Source of the DNA: Rhyacophila brunnea
Lineage: Eukaryota; Arthropoda; Insecta; Trichoptera; Rhyacophilidae
Direction of reading: 5' to 3'
Assembly: GCA_022495005.1 (NCBI GenBank)
Contig: JAGYXB010002040.1
Location: 744,001-808,000 of the forward strand
DNA: 64,000 bases
Position 1 is the first letter of the stretch, and every line of letters begins with the position of its first letter. The translations under genes were made by a program, and so were the position numbers. Of this stretch, positions 11,098-22,680 are shown in pieces. The notes below the pieces were generated by a model. The model ran no database searches. It worked only from the letters and a program-made list of their open reading frames with translations, and was not told the DNA's origin.

Positions 11098-12803
11098 CTA
11101 GCTGACCCGGCAAACGCTGTTCTGCCATATAAATAATTTCTAGTGAATATTTTGGTTGTTAAATAAAAAATAACGAATGTATTGTGTGGGTATGGGATCT
11201 ATGACAGAAAGAGGAATGGAGCGCTGTAGACGATGACCGCCGATAAACACAAAAAAACACCAACCATTCATTTTCTCAATTCAAAATGAGTAATGATGTT
11301 CATAATGAATGAATTACCTGTGGTGGGATCTCGTTGTTTAATGTTTATGCAATATCCGTCTTGCCTCTTCCAGAAAATTAGCGGATATTGAAGAGCATCG
11401 TATGAACGGTGTGTGTCAGCGATGAACTCCAGATTATTTTTACTTCTTCGAATCACGATTTCTTGCGTCGATATGCGGTCGGCAACCATGATTCCAGCAA
11501 CGTCGTCAACAACAGGCGAATCAAATCGACGCACATGCTCTCCAGATGGTGTTTTATCAGGATCGATGACAATAGCATGATTGTCACTTTGCAATTTGTA
11601 CATGTGTGTTCAATAATTCATTGTGCTCATTCAATAGGGCGTCGAGTTCGCCGACGATGCACCTGGCATTAGGCGAATTGAGGTTATTGTAGCCGCAACG
11701 TGCATCCACACGATTGATGTCCTCAGCGCCCATGAAGTAGATTTGTAAAATTGTATGTGGTTCGTTTGGCATTGGCAGCAATGAGCCTACTTTGTGGTAC
11801 ACTTGGCCTTTGATTTTGAACGTTGAACGGAATTGTTGACCATTGCCGCAGTATTGTGAACTATTTCTGTTGCTCTGAACGAAGTCATTTGGAAGCATGA
11901 ATTGAATGTGCGAATGGACTTCAGGAACAGGTTTGAATCTGGAACCGTGCCGATGAGCAAGCCATTCGATGGTTCTGGTGGTGTCTCAATTTCTGGTAGT
12001 TGCACTTTTCCTGATGCGCAACATATCCCGGCTGACTCATGTTTGAATTTGAGCGCATGACAATGGGGACATTCTTTGTCCATAGCACGAATCAGCACTT
12101 TCAGATGAGCGGAGTATTCAATATCTGGCTCGTACTCGAATGCGAGACGAAGGAACGAAGCGGATGTAAATGTTCGATGTACTTGTTGGCGTTGTCGGTC
12201 ATTTGCTCTGCGTGTGTTAACAACGAACCGGCGCGCTTATTCGTTCAACGGCCCAAATGGTCCCCCTTGCGTCTTGCTGGCATTGTTCACTGTAATACAC
12301 GCACACAAATAGATAAATTAAAATAAATCATACAAAATTTTGCACGCACTGCGTTGTGATATGCCGAATGAAATGTCAAAATGACCCTACGCTTCTCTTG
12401 AATTCTTCTCGGACGTAGCGCCATCTGTCATTCAACAACATAAATAATTTCGTTCTGTTTGAAATACGAACGACGGTTAAATTTGTTCATACAAAAATAC
12501 TAAAATCGCGATTAAAAAATGGGAGGGTGGGAATAGGAGGGTGAAAATTTGGGTTTATAGGTATTGTTTGATGTCAAATAAAAAAAAAATACAAAAAAAA
12601 AATTGTCAAAAAAATAAAAGAAAACTTTTTTCTGGATAGAGATACCCCAATCACCTAGCGGTATGAAATATACTTTACGACCTATTCTTATACCTAAAAA
12701 ATATACATAAAAAAATTCATAAAAATCGGTCGAGCCGTTTCGGAGGAGTGCGACCACAAACACCATGTCACGAGATTTATATATATATAGAGATATATAG
12801 AGA
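11098..12803 (-). mobile_element. Helitron, internally deleted, minus strand
   Basis: The 3' end on the minus strand is CTAG (11101-11098) followed by T, preceded by a short hairpin (ggcagaacagcgtttgcc) as in Helitrons. The 5' end begins with TC in the tctatatatataaatctcgt region (12791 or 12803, because the start is repeated) and continues with the cgaaacggctcgaccgattt block seen in many insect Helitron 5' ends. At 1.7 kb it is far shorter than an autonomous element (usually over 5 kb). It keeps only part of the coding region (11268-12235), without a Rep HUH motif or helicase. Helitrons move by rolling-circle replication. Confidence 0.8.
11268..12235 (-). pseudogene. Remnant of Helitron Rep/helicase protein (Helitron-like N-terminal domain)
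   Basis: Reading downwards from about 12235, the frames give a basic start (RRANDRQRQQ), FEYEPDIEYSAHL, then a zinc-finger-like CPHCHALKFKHESAGICC, NSCFQMTSF, GQVYHKVGSLLP, LQIYFMG, LLNEHNELL, DKTPSGEHVRRF, and DTHRSYDALQYPL with DGYCINI. This order is typical of the N-terminal domain of PIF1-type Helitron proteins. The chain changes frame near 11860 and near 11590. Nothing of the Rep nuclease or helicase follows, so it is a broken remnant of a larger protein. Confidence 0.82.
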
Positions 12804-12909
12804 TGTTCTGGGATACAAATGGCTGTAAGTAGGTAATACAGAATAGCATTAAACTCTACTGACACCAAAGATGATCAATGGCTAACATTATGATTTACTT
12901 TATAATGAT

Positions 12910-13273
12910 CAGTGATGTCCCTAGGCAAAATGCCGTGTCCAGGCAGCACCTAAATGGCGCCCTATATTTTTTTCATTATTTCCGTGCTGAGATATTATAC
13001 AGTATTTTTTATCATCCTTTCATGACTGCAATAGCTAATAAATGACGAAAAAATTGCAGTCCTATTAAAGCTTTTATGTTAATTAATAGGTACATTTTGT
13101 TTCCAACCAACAAACTGAATTTTTTAATGGAAAGATATTCTCGTTATTACTAAGTTTAGTTACGTAGCTACTTCTATATAATATATCAAATGATACTCCT
13201 CGATTTGCTGCCCTTAAAGTAACTGCCGCCCCCAAGCAACGTTCAATCTGCCTATCCCCACAGCACGACACTG
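12910..13273. mobile_element. hAT-type MITE, cagtg(a/t)cgt family
   Basis: A 364-bp element with ends cagtgatgtccc and (reverse) cagtgtcgtgct. It is flanked by a perfect 8-bp duplication, ataatgat at 12902-12909 and 13274-13281. About 190 bp of its right half is repeated in the opposite orientation at 36462-36648. There is no transposase; the longest frame (13083-13271 minus) is non-coding in appearance. Confidence 0.85.
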
Positions 13274-13281
13274 ATAATGAT

Positions 13282-13878
13282 ATTGTTACCTATAAATCAA
13301 TAATGAATAATTTATTTACATTATTAATAATAAGTTTTGACATAATTTAATCAAAGTTATTTATTATTCAACTGGCATCGAATTAAATTGAATAATTTAT
13401 TAGAACTTTACTAGGTAGGTTTATACTAGAAAGTGAAAGTAGGTAAATATGACAATAATTTTAACAGTTACATAAGTATTTTTATCCAACTGTGAATTAT
13501 CAAATAATTATTGATCGAAGTATTTTTACATAATATATTATTTTTAATAATGATATTTTAGGAAAAATCTAGCAAAAGGCACAATACGGTAAAATTAATA
13601 ATTTATCAAGTACTTTTGACGTCATTCATATAGTAAGTTGCCATAACGAAAAATAATAAAACACATGACTTTATTGTCAATGGTCAAATTGAATGTTGTC
13701 AAATTTGGCAGCTCTGTGCTCTGTGCACAAAAACATGGTGGATTGTTTTGCCAACAAGGCAGTGTCATGTCAAAATAGTCTGAATGTTTATAAAATTTCG
13801 CCGATCTATAGCATTGAAGATATGTTTATAACTTAACGGCTCTTGAAACGTGCCAAATTATTAATACTACAATTCAAA
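13282..13878 (+). other. Upstream region and probable 5' UTR of the Gmap gene
   Basis: No repeat ends are seen. The last 250 bp are less AT-rich than the rest and carry no clear TATA box at a defined distance from the ATG at 13879. The base before the ATG triplet is A (aaaatg), a good insect start context. An in-frame upstream ATG at 13843 would add 12 residues, but these do not fit the family, whose proteins start directly at the membrane-sensing helix. Confidence 0.4.
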
Positions 13879-14055
13879 ATGTCGTGGTTGAACTTAAATC
13901 AAAGTATTGCTAGTATCAAAGGTCAAATTACCAATTTTGCAAATGAAGTCCTTTCTGATGGTATTGTGGTAGACACCGACCCATTTACTGAGTTGACGGC
14001 TGCTAATCGAAGAATAAATGAGCTACAAAACTTGTGTGCTAGTCAGGATGTCGAG
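13879..14055 (+). CDS. Gmap: GMAP-210/TRIP11-like golgin, first coding exon
   Basis: Fifty-nine codons from ATG to donor gtaacc (14056), ending in phase 0. The start reads MSWLNLNQSIASIKGQITNF, followed by ANEVLSDGIV and then a charged helical stretch (ELTAANRRINELQNLC). Human TRIP11/GMAP-210 starts in the same way, with a Ser/Thr/Gly-rich amphipathic helix (SLASLTGQISNFTKDML) and an early LC-containing coiled coil. In that family the first helix is an ALPS motif that senses curved membranes, and the long coiled coil tethers vesicles at the cis-Golgi and binds the IFT20/centrosome side. The second exon at 24992 continues the coiled coil in phase. Recognition is from pattern, so a different golgin is possible but less likely. 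Confidence 0.72.
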
Positions 14056-14704
14056 GTAACCAATTCCCAACACTTCCATCACTAAATCATGCCATCTATT
14101 TCATATTATAAATAACCTAATATCCGAACTGTCATTTAAGTTAGGTTAGGAATTTGTAATTTTATATGATCTCACTAATACTAATCGGTGTCACGAACGA
14201 TGACAATTAACCTATTTTTTATGGAATTATGATACAATGAAGCTAGATTTCATTGGTGCGATTATTTACCTGCTATATAATTTTCTGACAACATAACTGT
14301 GAATATAATAATATTACATGAGTATTGATTAGGTGTGTGACAGTTTATAGGATTCCATGCGATACCTACGATTGTAGAAAACTGATTTATATTTTGTTAG
14401 AAATCTCTATTTTTATATTTCAGATAATTTAATAATAATATTCTTCCAGAAGGTCTTAAATATTCATCATTATCGTGGAGAGTTTTCTAAAAATTTAAAC
14501 AATCAAGACTATTGTTATTTACCGTATCTAGCTACTTTATTGGTTTTGTTTCGTTTAGGAAAACAAATAGTTAAGTACATTGATTATAAATTTGTATAAA
14601 ATCAAAAATGTGGCAAGCAGTAAAGTCAGAATCCAGATCAGAAAAGAGAAAAGAATATTAATAATAATTTAAAACATATAAATTAACATCTTTATAACAA
14701 TATA

Positions 14705-15215
14705 CAGTGGAACCCCGATCTACCGTTCTCGCTTAAATCGTTTTCCCGCACGGATCGTTCATTTTTGAAAGTCCCACCAAACACCCATAAGAACAATGTT
14801 AAATAATCCCGCATTCACCGTTCCCTGATTTATCGTTTTCCTCGATCTATCGTCTAAATATTATAGTCCCGTCACAAATATTATCCCGATTGACCGTTTT
14901 TGTTGAATATTTTTCATTTCGCTTTCGTAGAATTATTTATGATACATACTATTACAGACCTTTCAGTCACGTCGCTTTGTTTGCACAGTTCGGACGACGC
15001 TCAGGCTTGCCTCGCATCTCGTATTACAAATTTTTATAAGTCGCAACCAAAATGTCCCCCATGAAGAAAACTAAAACTCTAGCTGATAAACTGAAAATAA
15101 TTCAAGACGTCGAAAGACGGAGAAAACGATTTTTTTTCAAATTTCTTTTTTGGATATCCCGCATTTATCTTTTTTTCTAGGATCCCTTGAAAATCGTAGA
15201 ATCGGGGTTTCAATG
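14705..15215 (+). mobile_element. Pogo/Tigger-like element, deleted interior
   Basis: The ends cagtggaaccccgat and atcggggtttcaatg form inverted repeats (about 13 of 15), flanked by TA on both sides (14703-14704, 15216-15217), the target of Tc1/mariner-pogo elements. At 511 bp it keeps only the start of the transposase (15052). Confidence 0.8.
15052..15180 (+). pseudogene. Transposase stub of the pogo/Tigger-like element
   Basis: The frame opens MSPMKKTKTLADKLKIIQDV and then turns basic (ERRRKR). This is the beginning of the CENP-B/pogo N-terminal helix-turn-helix, where the pattern is basic residues, L..K..II..ve. After about 26 residues it runs into T-rich sequence and a TAG at 15178, so the DNA-binding domain and the DDE catalytic domain are both deleted. 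It lies 347 bp from the left end of the element, as expected of a 5' leader in this group. It has no activity of its own. Confidence 0.65.
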
Positions 15216-15944
15216 TAGATACATTGGTATTATTATTAAAATGCATACATACTAGTGTAAGAGAGAACAGAGAAGAGAAAAAGACATACAATTTGAATTG
15301 CGATCAGGGTCGATTATACAAAATGTGGGAAAGGACGTGTTTAAAGGAAGTAGGTGAGTTATTAACTGGATGAGCGGTGGAGAAATAATCATAATTATTA
15401 CAAGGGCATCAAATAAAAGAGTTCCGAATGAAATTAGAATCTTTTCTGCTGACATGATAGAAAACTTGATGGATAGAGAATGGAAACTCACCCTTTGGAG
15501 TAGGTTTGGCGAATCTAAACAATTTATAATTTTGATAATAAAATACCGGTCTGATAAAAAACATCGACTTTCTAAGATGTTACATTTCTGTTACATGAAC
15601 CATAACAGTACGTTCTATATTAACATGCTTTTTAAATCAATTTTATACTCTTTCGAGACGGCTTATATAATATGTAACATACTGTAGATTCCATACGACA
15701 GAAGTGAACTTTCAGAACTGAACTTGGTCTGAACTAGAGATCCGAAGAATAAAATGTAGAAATTTTAATGTTTTGTTGATGTATGCATGAACATTCATCT
15801 TATCCATTATAACACCCAGGTCACATCGTCATTAACCATGAAATTTATAAATACACAACAACATTATTTTATTTCCAAGGCGAGTCTAAAAGCGGTTTCA
15901 CAAGAAGGTTATGTGTATCCGATACTGATATAATCAGGGAACTC

Positions 15945-16160
15945 AGAAATAATGGGAACTGAAATACATAACGGGTGTGGAGTAACAGGCAACCAATCTC
16001 GAGTGTGAAAGAATAGGGGATACTTAAATGTTTCATTCTGACAACTGCTGTCAGTTTATGCACTGACGCTCATTCAATATTGGTGTATTTTAAGGGTGCA
16101 ACACACTATTGCACGTGTATAATGTGTGGTTTGTTTTTGTAGGAATTTGTATAATTTCAA
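15945..16160 (+). repeat. Repeat family E copy
   Basis: Starts agggaactcagaaataatgg and continues through gaaatacataacgggtgtgg, tatgcactgacgctcattca and a tail with gcacgtgtataatgtgtg. The same order is found at 29334-29600, and reversed at 39655-39745 and 53935-54835. Non-coding. Confidence 0.75.
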
Positions 16161-16519
16161 ATTCATCCAATTTATTAATTGCATACCTACGTGATTGTAT
16201 GTGCAAACACATAATATTGTCAAAATAAGCTTTATATATTTAAATTTATACGATTGGATAGTGTATAAATTAATTCGACTTTAATTTGACATTGCATGCA
16301 TCTCATACTGTCGTATCAAAACTAACATCTGAATATAAAATTTAGCTATAAATACATGTGGAAGGATACTTCCTCAACAGTTTTATGTACGAAGCCGAAA
16401 GCTACACACTAACTATTATTTTTAAGATGAATAATCACATAAAACACCAAGAAATGCGTACGTAGGTTATCTAAACTTAGCAATAGTAGATAATACTGCC
16501 CTGCTAAGTAAGTGTTAAG

Positions 16520-16870
16520 GCCGTACATCCGTTGAGGCACGGTCCAAAAAGATCGTTGCTAGGCGATGCGCGGATTGCGGGTCGCGGGTGCAAATGACGC
16601 CTGTCAAACGAAATATTATTTGTCATATAAATCCAACATACGTCCATTTTATGTTCTGTTTATTGTTCTATTAGTAACAATAATAATATATTCATTGACA
16701 TGTTTTCTTTTTAAAATAAATGGGTAAAACGTTTTTAGTCATCTTTACACGATTTAAGAATTAATTGACCCGCCGCCATCACGAAGCAAAGTGACGTGTT
16801 TCTAGCTCGACGTTCTCCCACTGAATGAGTTGAAAATTATTTGCCGTTTCACTGATGCGTCACCTTAATG
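16520..16870 (+). repeat. Repeat family F copy
   Basis: Matches the reverse complement of 31255-31715 over its whole length. Shared words include aaaaagatcgt, aacgtttttagtcatctttacacgattta (in parts) and gaaaattatttgccgtttcac. The other copy is interrupted by a small hAT-like insert at 31547. Class unknown. Confidence 0.75.
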
Positions 16871-17059
16871 GTTTTAGTGAAATGAGAAACCAAGTTTTAA
16901 ACTACCTTTTCTCTTATATTATCTAAACTTATTGAATTGTTTTGAAATAATCTCTAAATAGACAGTGTATATTTAGAGATTATGCCAAGACAATCCAATA
17001 ATTTTACACAATATAAGAGAAAATGTAGTTTAAAAATTGGGTTCTCATTTCACTAAAAC
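16871..17059. mobile_element. Palindromic element (foldback MITE)
   Basis: The whole 189 bp is an imperfect palindrome. gttttagtgaaatgagaaac at the left is mirrored by gttctcatttcactaaaac at the right, and the centre has taatctctaaat / atttagagatta. A transcript would fold into one long hairpin. It abuts repeat family F on its left. Confidence 0.75.
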
Positions 17060-17093
17060 AAAAAACCTGTCTTTTTACTTAGCAGGGCGGAAT

Positions 17094-17767
17094 TCTTCCT
17101 TCTTCCACGGCGCTACCTCCCGGGGTGGGATTTGGCCTCCTCCACAACCGCTCTCTACTCACACCGCCTCTCGCCACACTTCTCCAGTTACCGGGTCTTC
17201 CTATATGAAGCCAGTCCACTTCTACCGCGTCAGCCCATCTCCTTCTTGGACGGCCTCTGGGTCTCTTCCGTTGGGGAAGCCACTTCGTCATGATCCTTGG
17301 CGCTCTAACTTCAGGCATTCTCTCCACATGTCCCGCCCATCATAGTCTTTGAGACTTGCAGTATCTTATTATTGTTTGCTGTTCAATCAGCTCTTCCAAC
17401 TCGTGGTTCATTTTTATTCTGTAGTTCCCATTTTCCAACGTGGGTCCAAAGATTTTTCGGAGTATTTTGCGCTCGAAGACAGCTAATTTATTTTCCTCGT
17501 TTTGAGTTAAGCACCAAGTCTCACAGCCATAAGTAACCACTGGCCTTATAATTGTCTTATATATTAGAAGTTTACTTCTTCGGCCTAGAATTTTCGACCC
17601 CACCAGTCGCTTGCAGGCATGCCAGCATTTATTCCCCGAGATAAGGCGGATTTTTATCTCCTCTGCTGTCTTATTTTGGGTATTTAGGCTGGATCCGAGA
17701 TACGTGAACTTGTCCACCCCTTCATATGCATGCTGTCCTATGTCTATATTCTGCAGCGGTACCTGAT
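17094..17767 (-). mobile_element. 5'-truncated LINE insertion with almost open frame
   Basis: The insertion is flanked by a perfect 13-bp duplication agcagggcggaat (17081-17093 and 17768-17780). Read on the minus strand, one frame stays open apart from a single TGA at 17342-17340. It encodes the C-terminal end of a non-LTR reverse transcriptase protein: VDKFTYLGSSLNTQNKTAEE, IYKTIIRPVVTYGCETWCLT, FERKILRKIFGP, then after the stop WAGHVERMPEVRAPR and GRPRRRW. The first motifs are the thumb region and the last are the usual C-terminal tail. The stop replaces what is usually a codon for a charged or hydrophobic residue before WAGH. The 5' part with endonuclease and polymerase core is missing. 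This is the youngest-looking LINE in the window; clade is uncertain, RTE-like being the best guess. Confidence 0.85.
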
Positions 17768-19754
17768 AGCAGGGCGGAATAGAAGAAGATAAATAATGAA
17801 TTTGTGACAAATAAAACCACATGTCCAGCCAATTCGAAAACAAACTGCCTTCGTAAGTCCTAATACGGAATGTAAATCTCGTTCTATGTAGGGTTCAAAT
17901 TCTTTGGGTGTAACTCATTTAATTATCTGTTAACTCAAACTATTCTAAAATTCTGACGGAGGTGCTCTAATCATATCTTATCGTAATGTAATTTCTTATG
18001 AAACGCAATGTGGCCAATACACATTTACTATAGTTTTATTAAGACAATAATTGTCTTCAGTATTGCAGTGAGTAAGGGTGTCAGATTGAGTTAAATAAAC
18101 AGATGAAGTGTTACTATACAAAAATGTTGCTGTTAAATTTAAGCTAATTCTGAGACTCGTAAATGCTGAGCTTTCAACCGACATTTATTCGTCATACTGC
18201 TCTACCATCTAGTCGGCACAAATGGCATATTAAAAGTTATCTCGTTTTCAATCTACCTGTGCTCCGAGTTTGGAGTAGGTAATAGTTGTATGAAAAAGAT
18301 TATGAATTACGCGAGGTTTGAAACAATATACCTACCTACTAGACAGGTAAACTATTGACATTCATTTGATAGCGGGCAACCGAAAAGTCTACAACACTAC
18401 GTATTTCGTCAGATGCCGGTTGTGCTCACTCTATAAACTCAACCGATGACAGTGAGATTTTTGAATTCTGGTTCTTTTTGATGGCATTTTTAAGTAAAAC
18501 AAATGGCAGTTAATAATATTATAATCACACGTTATGCAAAATACATTGCTTGACATTGCATTACTGATTGTTAATGGTTTTATACCCATTTACAACATTT
18601 ATGAAAAGTACCAGACAGATCTATGCAATTAATAAAAGAAATGTTTTATATTGTAATTAATTATCTCACTCAAAAAAGCGGGTAAGGGGTGGGTTTCTTT
18701 GGTGGGTGACGAGCTCAAGTACAAATGATGACGGAAGACTCTTTGGTACTCCTCCAAATTTTCTAATAACGGTCATTGAGATTGATTATGAATAGAATTT
18801 TTGTATAAAAACTTCTGAATCTTTCTTATTTCTCCAAAGTGTGGCACTAGTGTTAATTATGATTACAAATCTATAATTTCATACCATTTTAAAATATTGT
18901 TAATTTTTGATATTGCAACTCCATTACTTATGGCATATATTAGATTTTGCAAACTTTTGTATTTTAATTATGTTTCCACTGGTAGTAATATATTATTCTG
19001 ACTACCATAATAATTGTGAATCATCCGTATCAAAGGATTATACTTCTTTAAAATATTCCAAACTATTTCAAATGCAAAACGTAAAATTAAAATATCTTTA
19101 ATTACATAAATTCAATTTTTTTACAGTTTTTGATACAGGTTGACGATTGTTACCACCGATTTGAACAGCTATAAATAAAGTGTAACTTATTCAAAGCAAT
19201 ATAAATATTAATTTTATTATCAACACACAGCCGAAAATCATAATTACTATGATAAACTCTATTTTAATCTGCTAATCTTAATTTAATATCATAGATGGAT
19301 TTTGGTTATCTATGATGGATGATAAATTTCTATAATCTATGAATTTCAATATCCATAATCTATATTGTTATGGTATCATAATAAACATAAGTATTCTATC
19401 CCCAATACTATCTAAAATTTCAGTGATTGAAATCTCAAAGTATGCATAGGCAATTAAAGTTAAAAATAATAATAAAAATTATTATATTATATAAAGTAAT
19501 AATATCAACATATCCCCTCTAGTGGTTAATGTCTTAAGTTGTTTATTATGTTGTCTAGTATTTCGCTCAAAAGATGTCACTAGACTACCTATTTAGGCAA
19601 TGTTGAATTTTGTAGATTTGAACCAATTTTCCATACCCAATCAAAATCGTGCCTTTAGTTTTCAACAAGAATGCACTTATTAATTGCTGTCAGCACCTTT
19701 TAATGTCGATAAATAAGAGTTCTTCATAATGTACACTTAAATTTTTCTCACAAA

Positions 19755-19912
19755 TGGCCGTCGTGGTCCAATCTGTAAGTCACTAGTTTCTCATTCAGGA
19801 ATTTTTGAATTTGATTCCTAGTGAGGTTACAATACATTGATGTGATTTTTTCAAAGCCTGGGTCTTTTTGCAATTCTTTCACTACACTACTGTCACATTA
19901 TTCATGGCCTGT
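19755..19912 (+). mobile_element. SINE-2 copy
   Basis: A tRNA-like head (tggccgtcgtggtccaatct), a decayed B box (gaatttgattcctagtgagg) and a body ending near ttcatggcctg. Similar in order to 58268-58410 and 27114-27260. Confidence 0.55.
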
Positions 19913-20912
19913 TATATTAACAATCAATTTATAAAATACGGTTAACTAATTATCTAAATATATAGGTATGAACAACTTGTTACATTTTTTTTGTCAATTA
20001 ATATCAATCTGCCCATTTTTTAAAACTATACATTACAAATCGTTTAAAATGATCGTCTCCATAATATTACACAAAATTATACATTTTATTTCACAGATGG
20101 ACTACAGAATCTTCTGTTGCTTGCCCAATTCATGTGTCAGCTTCTTGACTGTGATCAATTATTTCCTGGAAGTTTTCTGTAACAGCCCCAGACTATAGAA
20201 TAGCTAGGCAATAGCATGCTACCTAAACAGACTCCTTATCAGCAAACATAGCTTAACACCGAAGTTAACTCAGCTGTGTTGCTAATGGACAGTTATTGGA
20301 CAACCGCTAAAGCTCTGGCCCATGTTGGATTTGTAAGCACAGCAGATCCTACCAGCATGATGTTATCAGATTGATTTATCAATATATTAATATTATAGAA
20401 GTATAGTTGTCAAATTGTATTGTGGAATCTGACCGTCTCAATAAAGATTCCTAGTACAATCATCATTTCCTAAAAATATTTGATGACGCCCACTAGAAGA
20501 AAAAAACTATTCAATGTAATATGTTTTCTTTCATTTCAAAGTCTTTGGACTACAACTGGAGGGAGTCATATAATCTTTTCAATGAATTAGTCTGATTGAA
20601 TTTGTAATCGGAGAAAAATTATTATTCTACACATTGCTACATTGAAACATGATGGCTTCAAAATATAAACTATTTTTATACCTCTCATCTTTGGTCAACT
20701 GTGTAATTATGTCTCATTATTGTGCACATATGTCTATTTTTTATATATTCAAATAATGATGGTTCGGTGTATTTCGCTACCTATGTAATTTAACGATATC
20801 TGTCCTTTACAAGCCACTTTCATTTTATAATCTGTATGCTTTGGTTCTGGTACAAGTCGAACATCTTTTAGAGTATATAATATAATATATGCAGATATAT
20901 ATATATTTAAGC

Positions 20913-21065
20913 TCACGATGGTTTATAATGTTGTGGGGTCCCGAGTTCGAATCCCGGGTACTGGCAAATTCACATGCTTTTTTTCAATATGTGTTTAGAC
21001 CTAATAGATTGAGCAAATCCATTCCTCGTACAAAAAAATATCTTAATACAACCTCCATTCCGTGG
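20913..21065 (+). mobile_element. SINE-1 copy with intact B box
   Basis: The head carries cccgagttcgaatcccgggt (an intact B box), followed by ggcaaattcacatg and a body with acctaatagattgagcaaat, as in 34189-34432. The A-box part is partly lost and the 3' end is cut after the cctccattccgtgg segment. Confidence 0.78.
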
Positions 21066-21637
21066 TTTTCTTAAGATTGAACATGATAGAAATATGTATA
21101 GGTATATTATGTATTTATCCATCTGTAGATTCCATCTTTATATAGAAGCGTTTCTTAAACATCTTTGTTTCATTTTCATCGAATATCTTATAAACTATTG
21201 GTCGGTGAGACAACAATAGCTGCCTACCGATACGTGTGTGAAACATTTTATTCGACACTGTATCGTTAGCTCTCAATACCTACGTGGTATCTAATACATG
21301 ATTGTATTTCGGTTTTACTTATCGACTTTTATAAATACATTTCCATCACGTTTTCGAGTGCTGTGTACACATTGTGTCTCCCTCATATAAATATTCGATA
21401 AAATTCGTCACTTTCCATAGATCTACACAACAATATGTTATTATAGTCACTGATAAGCGACATAATCGAGATAAATGGTTAAAATATGTATAATTCACAC
21501 CAACGGTGTAACCAAAGGGGACTTAAATGTCCAAGTACTCTATGCATATAACACAGCCATGCAATATGACATTATCAAATTGAAGGATGAATATTATTAA
21601 ATAAATAATGCATGCTGCATTCATACAATCTTGTGTA

Positions 21638-22028
21638 CAATTCGATACCTCAGTTCAATAGGGGAACAACTCAAAAAACCTTGTTCCAAGATAATGGCGT
21701 TTGAATTTTTTTGCAGAAATTCTCATTTTAATTTTAAAGCCATGATTTTGACGAAAGTGAATGATTTTTATATTTAGTTTAGTGTAATTCAGCAATACAC
21801 AATGAAATTGTACAGTTTAATAAGGAATTAACCAATAAATTTCAGTATAAAACGGAATTACTGATAATCTCAGAAAGCGTTATTCGATTTTATGACACAT
21901 TGAAGAAATTTTTGACTCTTTTTTTTTGCTGAATTATAAAGAGAAGACCTTTCTCCATCGAATGGCATTATTAACTCAAAACCTCTAAATTTTGAGTTGT
22001 TCCCCTATTGAACTGATGTATCGAATTG
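21638..22028. mobile_element. TIR element with ~40-bp inverted ends
   Basis: Left end caattcgatacctcagttca plus ataggggaacaactcaaaa is mirrored at the right end (21982-22028) with only one or two differences. Total 391 bp, no transposase, and no obvious target duplication. Confidence 0.75.
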
Positions 22029-22197
22029 ATTGAATAAGTAATAACTTGATTTAATTAAAACAAATATAATATATATATATATATATATACCTATTAGGTT
22101 TTGCTTGCCATTTACTTTCAATCGCTCTGTAAAAAAATATGATATTTTATTATGATATAATGATACAAACACACAGATAAAAATGGTGGTTAAAACT

Positions 22198-22680
22198 CAG
22201 TGGCGAAGGGCGGAGGTAGGCTGTGGAAATCCGACATAAATAGTGCACACTAAACTTTGTCAGTCATATTTTATTTGTTTTCGTTTGCAGGTTGGTTAGT
22301 TTTTAAAATTCAATTAAATCTTGCGTAAACCGAGCCATAATAGATGAAAGAATATTTTTTTTATTTAGGTATTATGGTTTGGTTTATGCATAAAATGAAT
22401 TTAAAAAAAAATAACTAACACTATGTGCGATGTGTACTCTTAATTCCATGAAAATAAGTATGTGTGACTGACAAAGCGTGCACTATTTTTGTCAGATTTC
22501 CACAGCTTACCTGAACTATTATGGTCCGACTTAGACAGGGTTTAATTGAATTAAAAACAACCAACACCATCTGCGATTTGTATTAGTTCAATGAAAACAA
22601 TTAATAAGTATGGCTGACAAACTTTAGTATGCACTATTTATGTCGGATGTCCACAGCCCACCTTCACCCTTCGCCACTGA
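22198..22680. mobile_element. hAT-type TIR element, cagtggcgaa family, copy 1
   Basis: The ends cagtggcgaagggcggaggt and (reverse) cagtggcgaagggtgaaggt begin long inverted arms that stay similar for well over 70 bp (ctgtgg, atccgacataaatagtgca). Total 483 bp, non-coding. The related copy at 60446-60788 has an 8-bp target duplication, placing the family with hAT elements; the flanks here (ttaaaact, aaagctac) no longer match well. Confidence 0.75.

Noticed and set aside
12039..12326. 95-codon plus frame
   Set aside because: It is antisense to the Helitron protein remnant, which explains the sequence better.
17037..17345. 102-codon plus frame with Ser/Pro-rich sequence
   Set aside because: Antisense shadow of the LINE C-terminal tail (GRPRRRW region).
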